A stretch of 64,000 nt of DNA from Desulfobacteraceae bacterium (lineage in GTDB: Bacteria > Desulfobacterota > Desulfobacteria > Desulfobacterales > Desulfosarcinaceae): positions 1 through 64,000 of the forward strand of contig JABDIN010000036.1 in NCBI GenBank assembly GCA_013003715.1, written 5' to 3'. Below are positions 54,468 through 62,405 of this stretch, piece after piece. How positions within the stretch are numbered: the stretch's first letter is position 1; every line of letters starts with the position of its first letter. Made by a program: the position numbers and the translations under genes. The notes below the pieces were generated by a model. It saw nothing but the letters and a program-made list of their open reading frames with translations, did not search any database and was not told the origin of the DNA.

Positions 54468-55238
54468 ATGGATATCTTAATCGTCGAAGACGAAATGATT
54501 TCACGAAACCTGTTGACCAAGATGCTTGAACGACTTGGCCACACGGTTTTTTCGGCTGAAAACGGACAGCTGGCCTGGGAGTTTATCCGCAAACAATCAG
54601 TTCAGATTCTCATAGCGGACTGGATGATGCCAGAAATGGACGGTTTAGAATTATGCAGAAAAGTCAGGGAGTTAAATCCGGAACAGTATATCTATATTAT
54701 TATCCTGACCGCCAAGGATGATCGGAGTGATTTGCTGGCGGTGTTCCATGCGGGTGCTGATGATTACATCACCAAACCATTTGATCCGGAAGAATTGCGG
54801 GCTCGCATTGTGACCAGTAAACGTATCATCGGTATGGAGGAAAGGTATATCGGCGAGCGTCGATCGCTGATGAATAGCCGAAATGACCTTAACTCGTTGT
54901 TCAATACCCTAGATGAACAATTGATCGCCGTGGATGATTGCCTGAGAATCACCTTTGCGAACAAGGCCTTCCTTGATGCCGCTAAAACCACGGAGGATAC
55001 CCTGAAACAGTGTCCATTCTTTGACGGGTATCATGTTGCAACCGGCGTGACGGACCCATATGAATTTAAAGTCCAGGTGGAGGATGTACTGCGAACCGGC
55101 ATTTATAAACGGTTTCCGGATAAAAAAACGGATGATCCGGCGAACGGCGCCCGGGAGGTATCGATTTTACCGGTCCATCAAGCCACCGGTACCGGCAGCC
55201 GCGTCCTGATCCGTATCCGGGTGATCCCGAAAATATAG
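54468..55238 (+). CDS. Response regulator with PAS-like output region
   Basis: The protein has 256 residues. The receiver domain (1-120) has D51 in LIADWMMPEMDG and K101-class lysine in DDYITKPF. The C-terminal part has a PAS-like start LFNTLDEQLIAVDDCLRITF. It lacks a DNA-binding or enzymatic domain, so it may work by protein contact. It is divergent from the HD-GYP regulator and its receiver is clearly similar, which suggests an old duplication. ATG 54468 follows GGGGAG. Confidence 0.75.
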   Translation: MDILIVEDEMISRNLLTKMLERLGHTVFSAENGQLAWEFIRKQSVQILIADWMMPEMDGLELCRKVRELNPEQYIYIIILTAKDDRSDLLAVFHAGADDYITKPFDPEELRARIVTSKRIIGMEERYIGERRSLMNSRNDLNSLFNTLDEQLIAVDDCLRITFANKAFLDAAKTTEDTLKQCPFFDGYHVATGVTDPYEFKVQVEDVLRTGIYKRFPDKKTDDPANGAREVSILPVHQATGTGSRVLIRIRVIPKI

Positions 55239-55291
55239 GCGATACCAAGATCTGATATCTGATTGACACCTGCCAAAGAGGAGCGATGCGT

Positions 55292-55621
55292 ATGCATTCC
55301 AATTGTATTTTTTGTCAGATTTGTGCGGAAAAAACGGAGACGGAATTTCTATTTGAAAATGAGACACTGGTCGTATTCCGTGACATCAATCCCCATGCGC
55401 CGGTTCATCTGCTTGTCGTGCCGCGAAAACATATACGGAGCATCAACGACCTCGTTGATGATGACCGGGGCATCATCAGTGAATTGATATCCGTGGCACA
55501 ATCCATGGCCGTATCCCAAGGTATCCATAAATCCGGGTATAAATTGCTATTCAATGTGGAAAAAGGCGGCGGGCAGGTGATTTTCCATCTTCATCTTCAC
55601 TTGATCGGCGGGTGGGCATAA
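55292..55621 (+). CDS. HIT family protein
   Basis: The protein has 109 residues. It begins NCIFCQI with a CxxC-type metal pair, then FRDINPHAPVHLLVVPRKHI. The histidine triad HLHLHLIGG stands near the end. HINT-type HIT proteins hydrolyse adenosine phosphoramidates. The ATG at 55292 gives better spacing to GAGGAG than the one at 55286. Confidence 0.92.
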   Translation: MHSNCIFCQICAEKTETEFLFENETLVVFRDINPHAPVHLLVVPRKHIRSINDLVDDDRGIISELISVAQSMAVSQGIHKSGYKLLFNVEKGGGQVIFHLHLHLIGGWA

Positions 55622-55702
55622 TATACGGCATCAAAACATAGTAAAATACGATTGAAGCCGGTTATGAGAAAGGCTTGTTGTACGGAAAAAATTGGCGTCC
55701 CT

Positions 55703-56455
55703 TCACACTTCCCGATTTATAATCGCAGCCATATAGCCGGCACCGAAACCATTGTCGATATTGACAACGGCCACATTTGAACTGCACGCATTCAGCATGG
55801 CGAAAAGGGCGGCCAATCCCCCAAAACTGGCGCCGTATCCAACGCTGGTGGGAACAGCGATCACCGGTCGACTGACCAGGCCGGCAACCACACTGGGTAA
55901 GGCACCCTCCATCCCAGCTACCACCACCAGTACATTGGCCTTTCGTATCTGCTCTTTGTGTGCAAACAGGCGGTGGATTCCGGCAACACCGACATCGAAA
56001 ACAGTTTCCACCGGGTTACCCATGGCTTCAGCCGTGAGGGACGCTTCCCTGGCCACCGGTATGTCGGATGTGCCTGCCGATATAATCAGAATCAAGCCCT
56101 TGCCCCGCTGCGGGATTTCCCGTTGTCTCAGAATTATCATCCGGGCATCTTCATGGTAAACCGCATGGGGAAAAGCGGTGGTGACGGTTACCGATTTTTC
56201 CGGTGATATCCGGGTGACCAATACAACATTTTCATCGGGTGACATCTTTTGCAGGATACCGATTATTTGATCGGAGGTCTTGCCCTCGCCGAAGATCACC
56301 TCCGGAAATCCCTTGCGCAGACTGCGATGGTGATCGATATGGGCATAGTCGATGTCCTCCATATCGAAATGCATCAGTTTTCCGGCGGCGTCTTCAATGG
56401 AGAGGGTACCATCGGCAACCTGCATTAACATATGCTGTAATTCTTTTTTCTCCAT
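55703..56455 (-). CDS. larB: Nickel-pincer cofactor biosynthesis protein LarB
   Basis: The protein has 250 residues. The first half is LarB-specific (DYAHIDHHRSLRKGFPEVIF). The second half is PurE-like with SAGTSDIPVAREA, VVVAGMEGALPSVVAGL and PTSVGYGASFGGLAALFAML. LarB carboxylates and hydrolyses nicotinic acid adenine dinucleotide in the first step of pincer cofactor synthesis. larC and larE are not in the window. ATG 56455 is preferred to the longer frame because the family starts here. Confidence 0.92.
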   Translation of the reverse strand: MEKKELQHMLMQVADGTLSIEDAAGKLMHFDMEDIDYAHIDHHRSLRKGFPEVIFGEGKTSDQIIGILQKMSPDENVVLVTRISPEKSVTVTTAFPHAVYHEDARMIILRQREIPQRGKGLILIISAGTSDIPVAREASLTAEAMGNPVETVFDVGVAGIHRLFAHKEQIRKANVLVVVAGMEGALPSVVAGLVSRPVIAVPTSVGYGASFGGLAALFAMLNACSSNVAVVNIDNGFGAGYMAAIINREV

Positions 56456-56656
56456 GTGACCTGATTTTCTCCCATTGGATGTCGACCGAAATGAATCCGT
56501 TATTTTGCCATAACGGGCAATTCCGGACGCCATCGATATCGTAGAATTACTTCATACCAGAATTAATTATGCTTTTGAATCCCAATTGCAGGTACCAGCG
56601 TGGTTATCATTGATAATTAGGATAAAATTGCTTGTATTGTGAGAGCGATTGTAGTA

Positions 56657-56671
56657 AATCACATTGTGATT
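56657..56671. promoter_or_regulatory. Palindromic operator before MerR gene
   Basis: AATCACATTGTGATT is a perfect 7-1-7 inverted repeat, ending 23 bases before the start codon at 56695. A near copy lies after the gene at 57242. It is a likely binding site of the encoded regulator. Confidence 0.5.
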
Positions 56672-56694
56672 ACCACGCAATATGCGGAGGAATA

Positions 56695-57219
56695 ATGGGA
56701 GGATACACCAAAAAAGAGGTCGCCGAGCTCACCGCCCTAACCCCACGGCTGGTTCAGTTCTATACCGAACGCGGTGTTGTGAAACCCCATGTAGATGATG
56801 GCAGCGGGCGGGGCAAGGTCCGTCGCTATTCGACCAATAATCTGATTGAGTTCGGTGTCATACGGCAATTGGTGGAATTCGGGATAACCGTCTCCAAAAT
56901 CAGTGACATTTTGAACCTGCTTCGGGAGATAAAACCCAACCGGCCGGTGAAACGGACATGGGATGGAAGCGGACAGCATACCGGTGAGATTGCCGGTGTG
57001 GACGGAGATTTCAAGAAAGATTGGTCGGGCACACGCAATGCCTATATTGCCATATTTCCGGATGAGGAAAAAGGATATCGCCATCGGATGTCATGGGGGG
57101 AATCACCAAAACATGCCTTGCTGGGACTCAGTGAAATGTTTCTATCGACCCAGGGCGCGGCGGAAAGCTTACTGATTATCGATTTCGGCCGGATTCTTAA
57201 AAAATTCACAACAATTTGA
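56695..57219 (+). CDS. MerR-family transcriptional regulator
   Basis: The protein has 174 residues. The winged helix is GYTKKEVAELTALTPRLVQF followed by YTERGVVKPHVDDG. A hinge helix follows (VEFGITVSKISDILNLLREI). The C-terminal 90 residues are not recognised and have no Cys-rich metal site, so the effector is unknown. The GGAGGA site supports ATG 56695. A palindrome of the same sequence flanks the gene on both sides. Confidence 0.8.
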   Translation: MGGYTKKEVAELTALTPRLVQFYTERGVVKPHVDDGSGRGKVRRYSTNNLIEFGVIRQLVEFGITVSKISDILNLLREIKPNRPVKRTWDGSGQHTGEIAGVDGDFKKDWSGTRNAYIAIFPDEEKGYRHRMSWGESPKHALLGLSEMFLSTQGAAESLLIIDFGRILKKFTTI

Positions 57220-57241
57220 TATATATAATTATAATATTATA

Positions 57242-57256
57242 AGTCACAATGTGATT
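57242..57256. promoter_or_regulatory. Second copy of the palindromic operator
   Basis: AGTCACAATGTGATT differs at two bases from the upstream copy, keeping TCACA/TGTGA. It lies between the ends of two convergent genes, where no promoter is expected. Confidence 0.4.
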
Positions 57257-57268
57257 TGTTGAAGTTTT

Positions 57269-58168
57269 CTAATTTATATCCTGTTCAACGAGGTCGCCGG
57301 GCGAAGAGGCGGCATCCTGGGATGGCGGGGTGTCGGTGGCCGTGGGACTTGCGGCCGGCGGTAAACCGGATGGGGCTGAGGACACCGGGGACTTTTGCAT
57401 CTTAAGTTTCAACGCATCCAATTCTTTCTGCATCGCGGATATGCTTTGTTCCAATGACGTGGTTTTCTGCACCATTTTTTCCTGTGAGCGCAGCTCGGAT
57501 AATCTGACGCCCAGATCCAATTGCTGTTTATCTATCTTCTCGGCGGCTATCCTGGAAATGTTATCGTTTTGATCGGATAAGGTCGTTACTTTCTGTTTCA
57601 TCTCGTTTAATTCTTCGGTCAACATGGCCATGGCCTGGTCCAATTTTTCAAATTGCGGTTTCATACCGGCATTGATCTCGGATGTTTGCCGGCGGACATC
57701 CGTAATGGTGGTTTCGAGTCTGTTGATGGATTGATCGAGTGTCTTTTTATCGGCCGATTCCTTTTTTATGGCGGTGAGTGCGGCTTCCAGCTTCTGAAGC
57801 TGAATTGATGCTGAAGCACTGTTTTTTTCAAAAGTCTGCAATACCGTTTCTACTTGATCCTCCAGCATGGCCTGTTTGACGGACAGGGATGAAAAACGCG
57901 ACTCCAGATCTTTGGACAAGCTTTGAACCCCCGCTGAACCGGATGTCTGGGTGGTGATAACCCGCCTTTTTATATCGATGTAAGAGACGACCAGCACGAC
58001 AATAACGAGACAAGGGATCAGAATCGACATTAAGGTCATGCGATGATTCAGTTTTTCAATTCGCATGTCATCGATTTCGGACCGTATCAGATTGTCGCCG
58101 GGCTCGTCGTCCAGACTGATTTTAAACCTTTCGGATCCATTTTCCATATTCATGTCCGCTATTCCCAT
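57269..58168 (-). CDS. Membrane-anchored coiled-coil protein
   Basis: The protein has 299 residues and no recognised family. A short acidic cytoplasmic head leads to one membrane helix (about 46-66, SILIPCLVIVVLVVSYI). A long coiled coil follows (about 80-255), with many Leu/Ile heptads, and then a Pro/Ser/Ala-rich tail. The coding start overlaps the end of guaA by ten bases, so it is translated with it; ATG codons at 58153 or 58147 are alternatives. A structural or scaffolding role is possible. Confidence 0.7.
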   Translation of the reverse strand: MGIADMNMENGSERFKISLDDEPGDNLIRSEIDDMRIEKLNHRMTLMSILIPCLVIVVLVVSYIDIKRRVITTQTSGSAGVQSLSKDLESRFSSLSVKQAMLEDQVETVLQTFEKNSASASIQLQKLEAALTAIKKESADKKTLDQSINRLETTITDVRRQTSEINAGMKPQFEKLDQAMAMLTEELNEMKQKVTTLSDQNDNISRIAAEKIDKQQLDLGVRLSELRSQEKMVQKTTSLEQSISAMQKELDALKLKMQKSPVSSAPSGLPPAASPTATDTPPSQDAASSPGDLVEQDIN

Positions 58169-59688
58169 TCAATGGTACTGGGGGGTTTTGAACTGATGTC
58201 ATAGACCACGCGATTAACACCCCGGACCTCATTGATGATTCTATTGGATATTTTACCCAACAGCTTATGGGGCAATCTGGCCCAATCGGCCGTCATGGCA
58301 TCCTTGCTGGTTACGGCGCGGATGGCCACAATATTTTCATAGGTTCGATGGTCCCCCATAATCCCGACACTTTTCAGCGGCAGAAGAACCGCAAAAGATT
58401 GCCATAGTTTTTTATAATACCCGCCGGCGCGAATTTCTTCAAGAAGTACTGAATCCACCTCCCTCAGGATGGATAGCCGGCGGCTGGTAATTTCACCGAT
58501 GATGCGGATGGCAAGCCCTGGACCGGGAAAAGGCTGGCGCCAGACAAGGTCGCCATCGAGCCCCAATGCTTTTCCCAGCAAGCGTACTTCATCCTTGAAT
58601 AAATATTTCAACGGTTCGATGAGTTTCAATTTCATTTTTTTGGGTAATCCCCCGACGTTATGGTGGGATTTGATTACCGATGAGGGGCCGCCGAAGACGC
58701 TCTGGGATTCGATAACATCCGGATACAGGGTGCCTTGGGCCAGAAATTCGGCGTCCTTGATTTTTTTGGCTTCGGCTTCGAACACGTCCATGAAAATTTT
58801 CCCGATAATTTTCCGTTTTTTTTCAGGATCCGTCACCTTGGCGAGCGCTGATAGAAAACGTTTTTTTGCATTCACAAACCGGATGTTGATATTCAGGTGT
58901 TTTTTTAAACGCAGCTTCAATTGTGCGGACTCATCTTTTCGCAGCAGACCATTGTCCACGAAAATGCAGGTCAGGTTTTTCCCGATGGCTTTGTTTATCA
59001 GCATGGCGGCTACAGAGGAATCCACCCCGCCGCTCAACCCCAGTATGACACGCTTGCCGGCAACGGTTGATTCAATTTCGGCTATTGCATTTTTAGCAAA
59101 AGATCGCATGGTCCAGGATTTTTCACATCCGCAGACCTCGAATAGAAAGTTGCGAATCATGGCAATACCTTTGGGCGTATGCTCGACTTCCGGATGAAAT
59201 TGAAATCCGTAAAAGGCCTTCCGCTTATTGGCCGTGGCCGCGATTCTGGTATTTTCCGTGGAGGCGCTGATGACAAAGCCTTTCGGCAGGGTAGCCAGTG
59301 AATCCCCATGGCTCATCCAGCACGGAGTTGTTTTAGGCAAACCCTTGAACAGGCCCTGCCTGGGTTTCACGGATAACTCCGCGAATCCATATTCCCGTCG
59401 TTTGGCTTTCTGCACCTTCCCACCCAGTGCATCCATCATGAATTGCATACCGTAGCAGATACCGAGTATCGGGATGCCCAGTTTGAATATCCCGGTATCG
59501 ATTTTCGGGCTGTTTTTTTCATAAATACTGGATGGCCCTCCGGACAGAATGATGCCTTGAGGTGACAATGACCGTATCTCGTCCAGGGACATGGACGGCG
59601 GCTCTATCCGGCAATAGACACTGCACTCTCTCACCCGGCGGGCAATTAACTGATTGAACTGCGAACCAAAATCGATAATAAGAATCAT
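58159..59688 (-). CDS. guaA: GMP synthase (glutamine-hydrolysing)
   Basis: The protein has 509 residues. The class I amidotransferase domain has C78 in GICYG and HPE in FHPEVEHT. The ATP-pyrophosphatase domain has the P loop LGLSGGVDSSV, and the dimerisation domain ends with KPPSTIEWE. It makes GMP from XMP. guaB is not beside it. Confidence 0.97.
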   Translation of the reverse strand: MILIIDFGSQFNQLIARRVRECSVYCRIEPPSMSLDEIRSLSPQGIILSGGPSSIYEKNSPKIDTGIFKLGIPILGICYGMQFMMDALGGKVQKAKRREYGFAELSVKPRQGLFKGLPKTTPCWMSHGDSLATLPKGFVISASTENTRIAATANKRKAFYGFQFHPEVEHTPKGIAMIRNFLFEVCGCEKSWTMRSFAKNAIAEIESTVAGKRVILGLSGGVDSSVAAMLINKAIGKNLTCIFVDNGLLRKDESAQLKLRLKKHLNINIRFVNAKKRFLSALAKVTDPEKKRKIIGKIFMDVFEAEAKKIKDAEFLAQGTLYPDVIESQSVFGGPSSVIKSHHNVGGLPKKMKLKLIEPLKYLFKDEVRLLGKALGLDGDLVWRQPFPGPGLAIRIIGEITSRRLSILREVDSVLLEEIRAGGYYKKLWQSFAVLLPLKSVGIMGDHRTYENIVAIRAVTSKDAMTADWARLPHKLLGKISNRIINEVRGVNRVVYDISSKPPSTIEWE

Positions 59689-59983
59689 ATATACTCCATG
59701 GCATGGGAATAGATGTTAATCCATTTTGACAATAGTTTTATGGAAGGGAACCATACTTTCACCGGTTGTCCGCCGGATAACGGGGAATCTCAACCAGTCA
59801 AACAGATTGCGAAAACAGGCTGAATATGTTAGAGACGGCTCGAAATGTCAACCGAATTCAAAAGGACTTGGACAGGGTTCGGCTATAGCTGTGGCGTGTT
59901 TGATCGATTGACCAAAAGTATATACTGGAAAGCGTCCGCGGATAATCGCCAACACATAAAATAACCCAGGAGACAGATATACC
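59689..59983. other. Intergenic region between guaA and efp
   Basis: This region of 295 bases separates two divergent genes and must hold both promoters. I cannot assign them with confidence. There is no gene or clear hairpin. Confidence 0.5.
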
Positions 59984-60547
59984 ATGCTTGAAAGCGGAGA
60001 TTTAAGAAAAGGATTGAAAATGGAAATTGACGGCGATCCCTATGTGGTCGTCCAGTTTGAATTTGTAAAGCCGGGAAAAGGACAGGCGCTTTACAAATGC
60101 AAGCTCAAGAATATGATCACCGGTGCGCAATTTGACCGAACCTATCGCAGTGGTGAAAAATTCAATGAGGCCAGCCTCGAAGAACATGAAATGGAATACC
60201 TCTACTACGATGGGGAAAGCTATTGTTTCATGAATACGTCGAACTACGAGCAGGAGTTTCTGAGCAGTGATCAGGTTGCAGAAGCCACTGCATTCCTTAA
60301 GGAAAACACCAAGTGCAATGTGCTTTTTTTTGAAATGAAACCCATCGGCTTGTCTCTCCCTAATTTTGTCGAATTGAAAATCACCGAAGCTGAACCCTGG
60401 GCAAAAGGGGATACCGCCGCAGGAAGCACGAAACCAGCCACTTTGGAGACCGGGCATATCGTACAGGTCCCCCCGTTTGTGAATGAAGGTGAAATGATCC
60501 GCATTGACACCCGAACCGGTGCCTATGTCGAGCGTGTGAAGAAGTAG
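59984..60547 (+). CDS. efp: Translation elongation factor P
   Basis: The protein has 187 residues. Domain I has the loop VKPGKGQALYKCKL with K32 at the tip, the residue modified in other bacteria. The C-terminal OB domain includes KPATLETGHIVQVPPFVNEG and IRIDTRTGAYVERV. It relieves ribosome stalling at polyproline. No epmA or epmB is adjacent. Confidence 0.96.
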   Translation: MLESGDLRKGLKMEIDGDPYVVVQFEFVKPGKGQALYKCKLKNMITGAQFDRTYRSGEKFNEASLEEHEMEYLYYDGESYCFMNTSNYEQEFLSSDQVAEATAFLKENTKCNVLFFEMKPIGLSLPNFVELKITEAEPWAKGDTAAGSTKPATLETGHIVQVPPFVNEGEMIRIDTRTGAYVERVKK

Positions 60548-60555
60548 GGTGGTGT

Positions 60556-60581
60556 CCCTTCCCTGAAAAAAGGGAAGAGGG
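60556..60581. terminator. Hairpin between efp and corC-like gene
   Basis: CCCTTCCC pairs with GGGAAGAGGG through a bulge, loop TGAAAAAA. It lies nine bases after the efp stop and between convergent genes. T tails are short on both sides. Confidence 0.4.
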
Positions 60582-60719
60582 CAATTTCCGGATATAAAGA
60601 TATCCCCACATTTTATTCCTCCGCTCCGTCATCCAGTGATCGGCCAGTTTATCCCCGGACTGCAGAACAAAATGATCAGCGCGCTGAAACCGACGATTGC
60701 CGAAACGAAAATACGATGT

Positions 60720-61982
60720 TCAGGATGCCTGTTCTTGTTTTTCTGATGAGGATGGCGCTTTGTCGTGCGTTTTGCGCACAATATATTTTTTGATGCGGTT
60801 GCCATCCATTTCTTTGACGGTGATCCTGAAGGAACCGATATCGATTTCTTCATTTTCGCTGGGTATCCGGCCGATCCTGTCGAGAATGAATCCTGAAAAT
60901 GTATCATATTCCGGGGATTCCGGGATCTCCATGTTGATTATTTCGTTCACTTCTTCGATATCTGATTTCCCGAGAACCAGCCATTCCATGGTCTTTCGCT
61001 TGATGATATGCGGTTCTTCCTTATCGGTCTCATCCCGTATCTCACCGACCAGCTCTTCGAGTGAATCTTCGAGAGTGATCAATCCGGAAATCCCGCCATG
61101 CTCATCCACGACGATGGCGATATGGTTTTTCCGTTTTTTGAATTGTTTCAATAAGCTGTCCAGCTTTTTGTTTTCGGGTACAAAATACGGTTTCCGCATG
61201 ATTTTTCGGACATCAATGGCGCCATTGGCGGCGGCTTGAATCGGAATCAGATCCTTGACATTCAATATGCCGACGACATGATCGATATCTCCATCAATAA
61301 CGGGGATCCGTGTATAACCGGATTCGGCCACATGTTTCAGATCCAGTTCCTCATTGGAGTCGATGACAAACATATCCGCCCGGGGCGTCATGATTTCAGA
61401 GGCCTTGGTGTCATCAAATTCAAAAACATTATGAATCAGCTCTTTTTCCTCTTCCTTTATCTCCCCCTGTTCCTCCACAACTTCAACAAAGGTCATCAAT
61501 TCGGCTTCGGTTACGGAATGTGTTTTTTTAATCTTTCCGGCGATTTTGGGGATAAAATTCAGGAACCATATCAACGGCATGAGAATACGCGATAGCCAGA
61601 AGATCGGTATGATCGTCAGTTTGGCTATCATCACATTGTTTCTCGTGGCGATGGATTTGGGAAACACCTCGCCGAACACCAGAATTAACAGCGTCATAAT
61701 CGCGGTGGCCGCACCGACGGCATAGTTGGGGAAAGCCGAAATGGCAAGGGCTGTTGCCAGGGACGCCGCCGCGACATTGACAACATTATTGCCGATTAAA
61801 ATGGTGGACAATAACCGGTGGGGGTCCTCTTTCATGCGGCTTATCAACGCAAAAGATCTGCCCTTTTCCTTGGCCAGATGACGGGCCTTTGTGCGGCTGA
61901 TTGAAAAAAGCGCTGTTTCGGCGGATGAAAAGAAGCCGGATAAGATGAGCAGTACCAGTAAAAGGATTAACTGATTCAACAT
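60720..61982 (-). CDS. CNNM/CorC family transporter with CBS domains
   Basis: The protein has 420 residues. The N-terminal DUF21 part has about three membrane helices (LLVLLILSGFFSSAETALFS, AIMTLLILVFGEVFPKSIAT). Two CBS domains follow (VFEFDDTKASEIMTPRADMF, IAIVVDEHGGISGLITLED). The C-terminal CorC/HlyC domain contains FSGFILDRIGRIP. The family is linked with magnesium and cobalt export; old names call it hemolysin. The exact ion cannot be told. Confidence 0.9.
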   Translation of the reverse strand: MLNQLILLLVLLILSGFFSSAETALFSISRTKARHLAKEKGRSFALISRMKEDPHRLLSTILIGNNVVNVAAASLATALAISAFPNYAVGAATAIMTLLILVFGEVFPKSIATRNNVMIAKLTIIPIFWLSRILMPLIWFLNFIPKIAGKIKKTHSVTEAELMTFVEVVEEQGEIKEEEKELIHNVFEFDDTKASEIMTPRADMFVIDSNEELDLKHVAESGYTRIPVIDGDIDHVVGILNVKDLIPIQAAANGAIDVRKIMRKPYFVPENKKLDSLLKQFKKRKNHIAIVVDEHGGISGLITLEDSLEELVGEIRDETDKEEPHIIKRKTMEWLVLGKSDIEEVNEIINMEIPESPEYDTFSGFILDRIGRIPSENEEIDIGSFRITVKEMDGNRIKKYIVRKTHDKAPSSSEKQEQAS

Positions 61983-62405
61983 GTTAGTTGTTTCCCGTGT
62001 TCATCAGTTGCTATTCCGATGTTTCTTGATATTATTCATGAAGGTTTAATGAGAGCAACGTTGTTAAGCCAAACCCGCGCACGGCATTTGGAATAGTTCC
62101 ATTGCCGTTGTTGTCTTTGGGAGATAATAGGGCAAGGTAATCATGGTCGGCTTTTGGACTTGAATTAAGGTGATGGTCAACGGCACTTGTATCTTCCAAT
62201 CGATTCAACAAATTGAAATATAAGTAATTAACAATTGACGAGGGCAAGATGCACAACTGCCGCTTTCGGGTTGGTCGGGATAAAAAAGGGTCTTCCAAGC
62301 GTTGATTCATCCTTAAATGAGGCGTTGCAAACAAGATATTGAAATGCATATACAAAATCAAATATAGCTCAATTTGAATTTATTTCAAGTGAATAACGCA
62401 TAAAA
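61983..62405. other. Intergenic region before helicase gene
   Basis: This region of 423 bases shows no credible gene. A 109-codon frame on the minus strand has no family features. The start region of the divergent corC-like gene and of the helicase gene lie here. Confidence 0.5.

Noticed and set aside
60629-60907. Minus-strand frame ending in a hydrophobic stretch, after the corC-like gene
   Set aside because: The frame starts inside the corC-like gene, and no start codon with a ribosome-binding site lies near the hydrophobic part. A short membrane peptide cannot be excluded but is not supported.
62032-62361. 109-codon minus-strand frame before the helicase gene
   Set aside because: No ribosome-binding site and no recognisable family; a calcium-loop-like DNNGNG segment alone is not enough.
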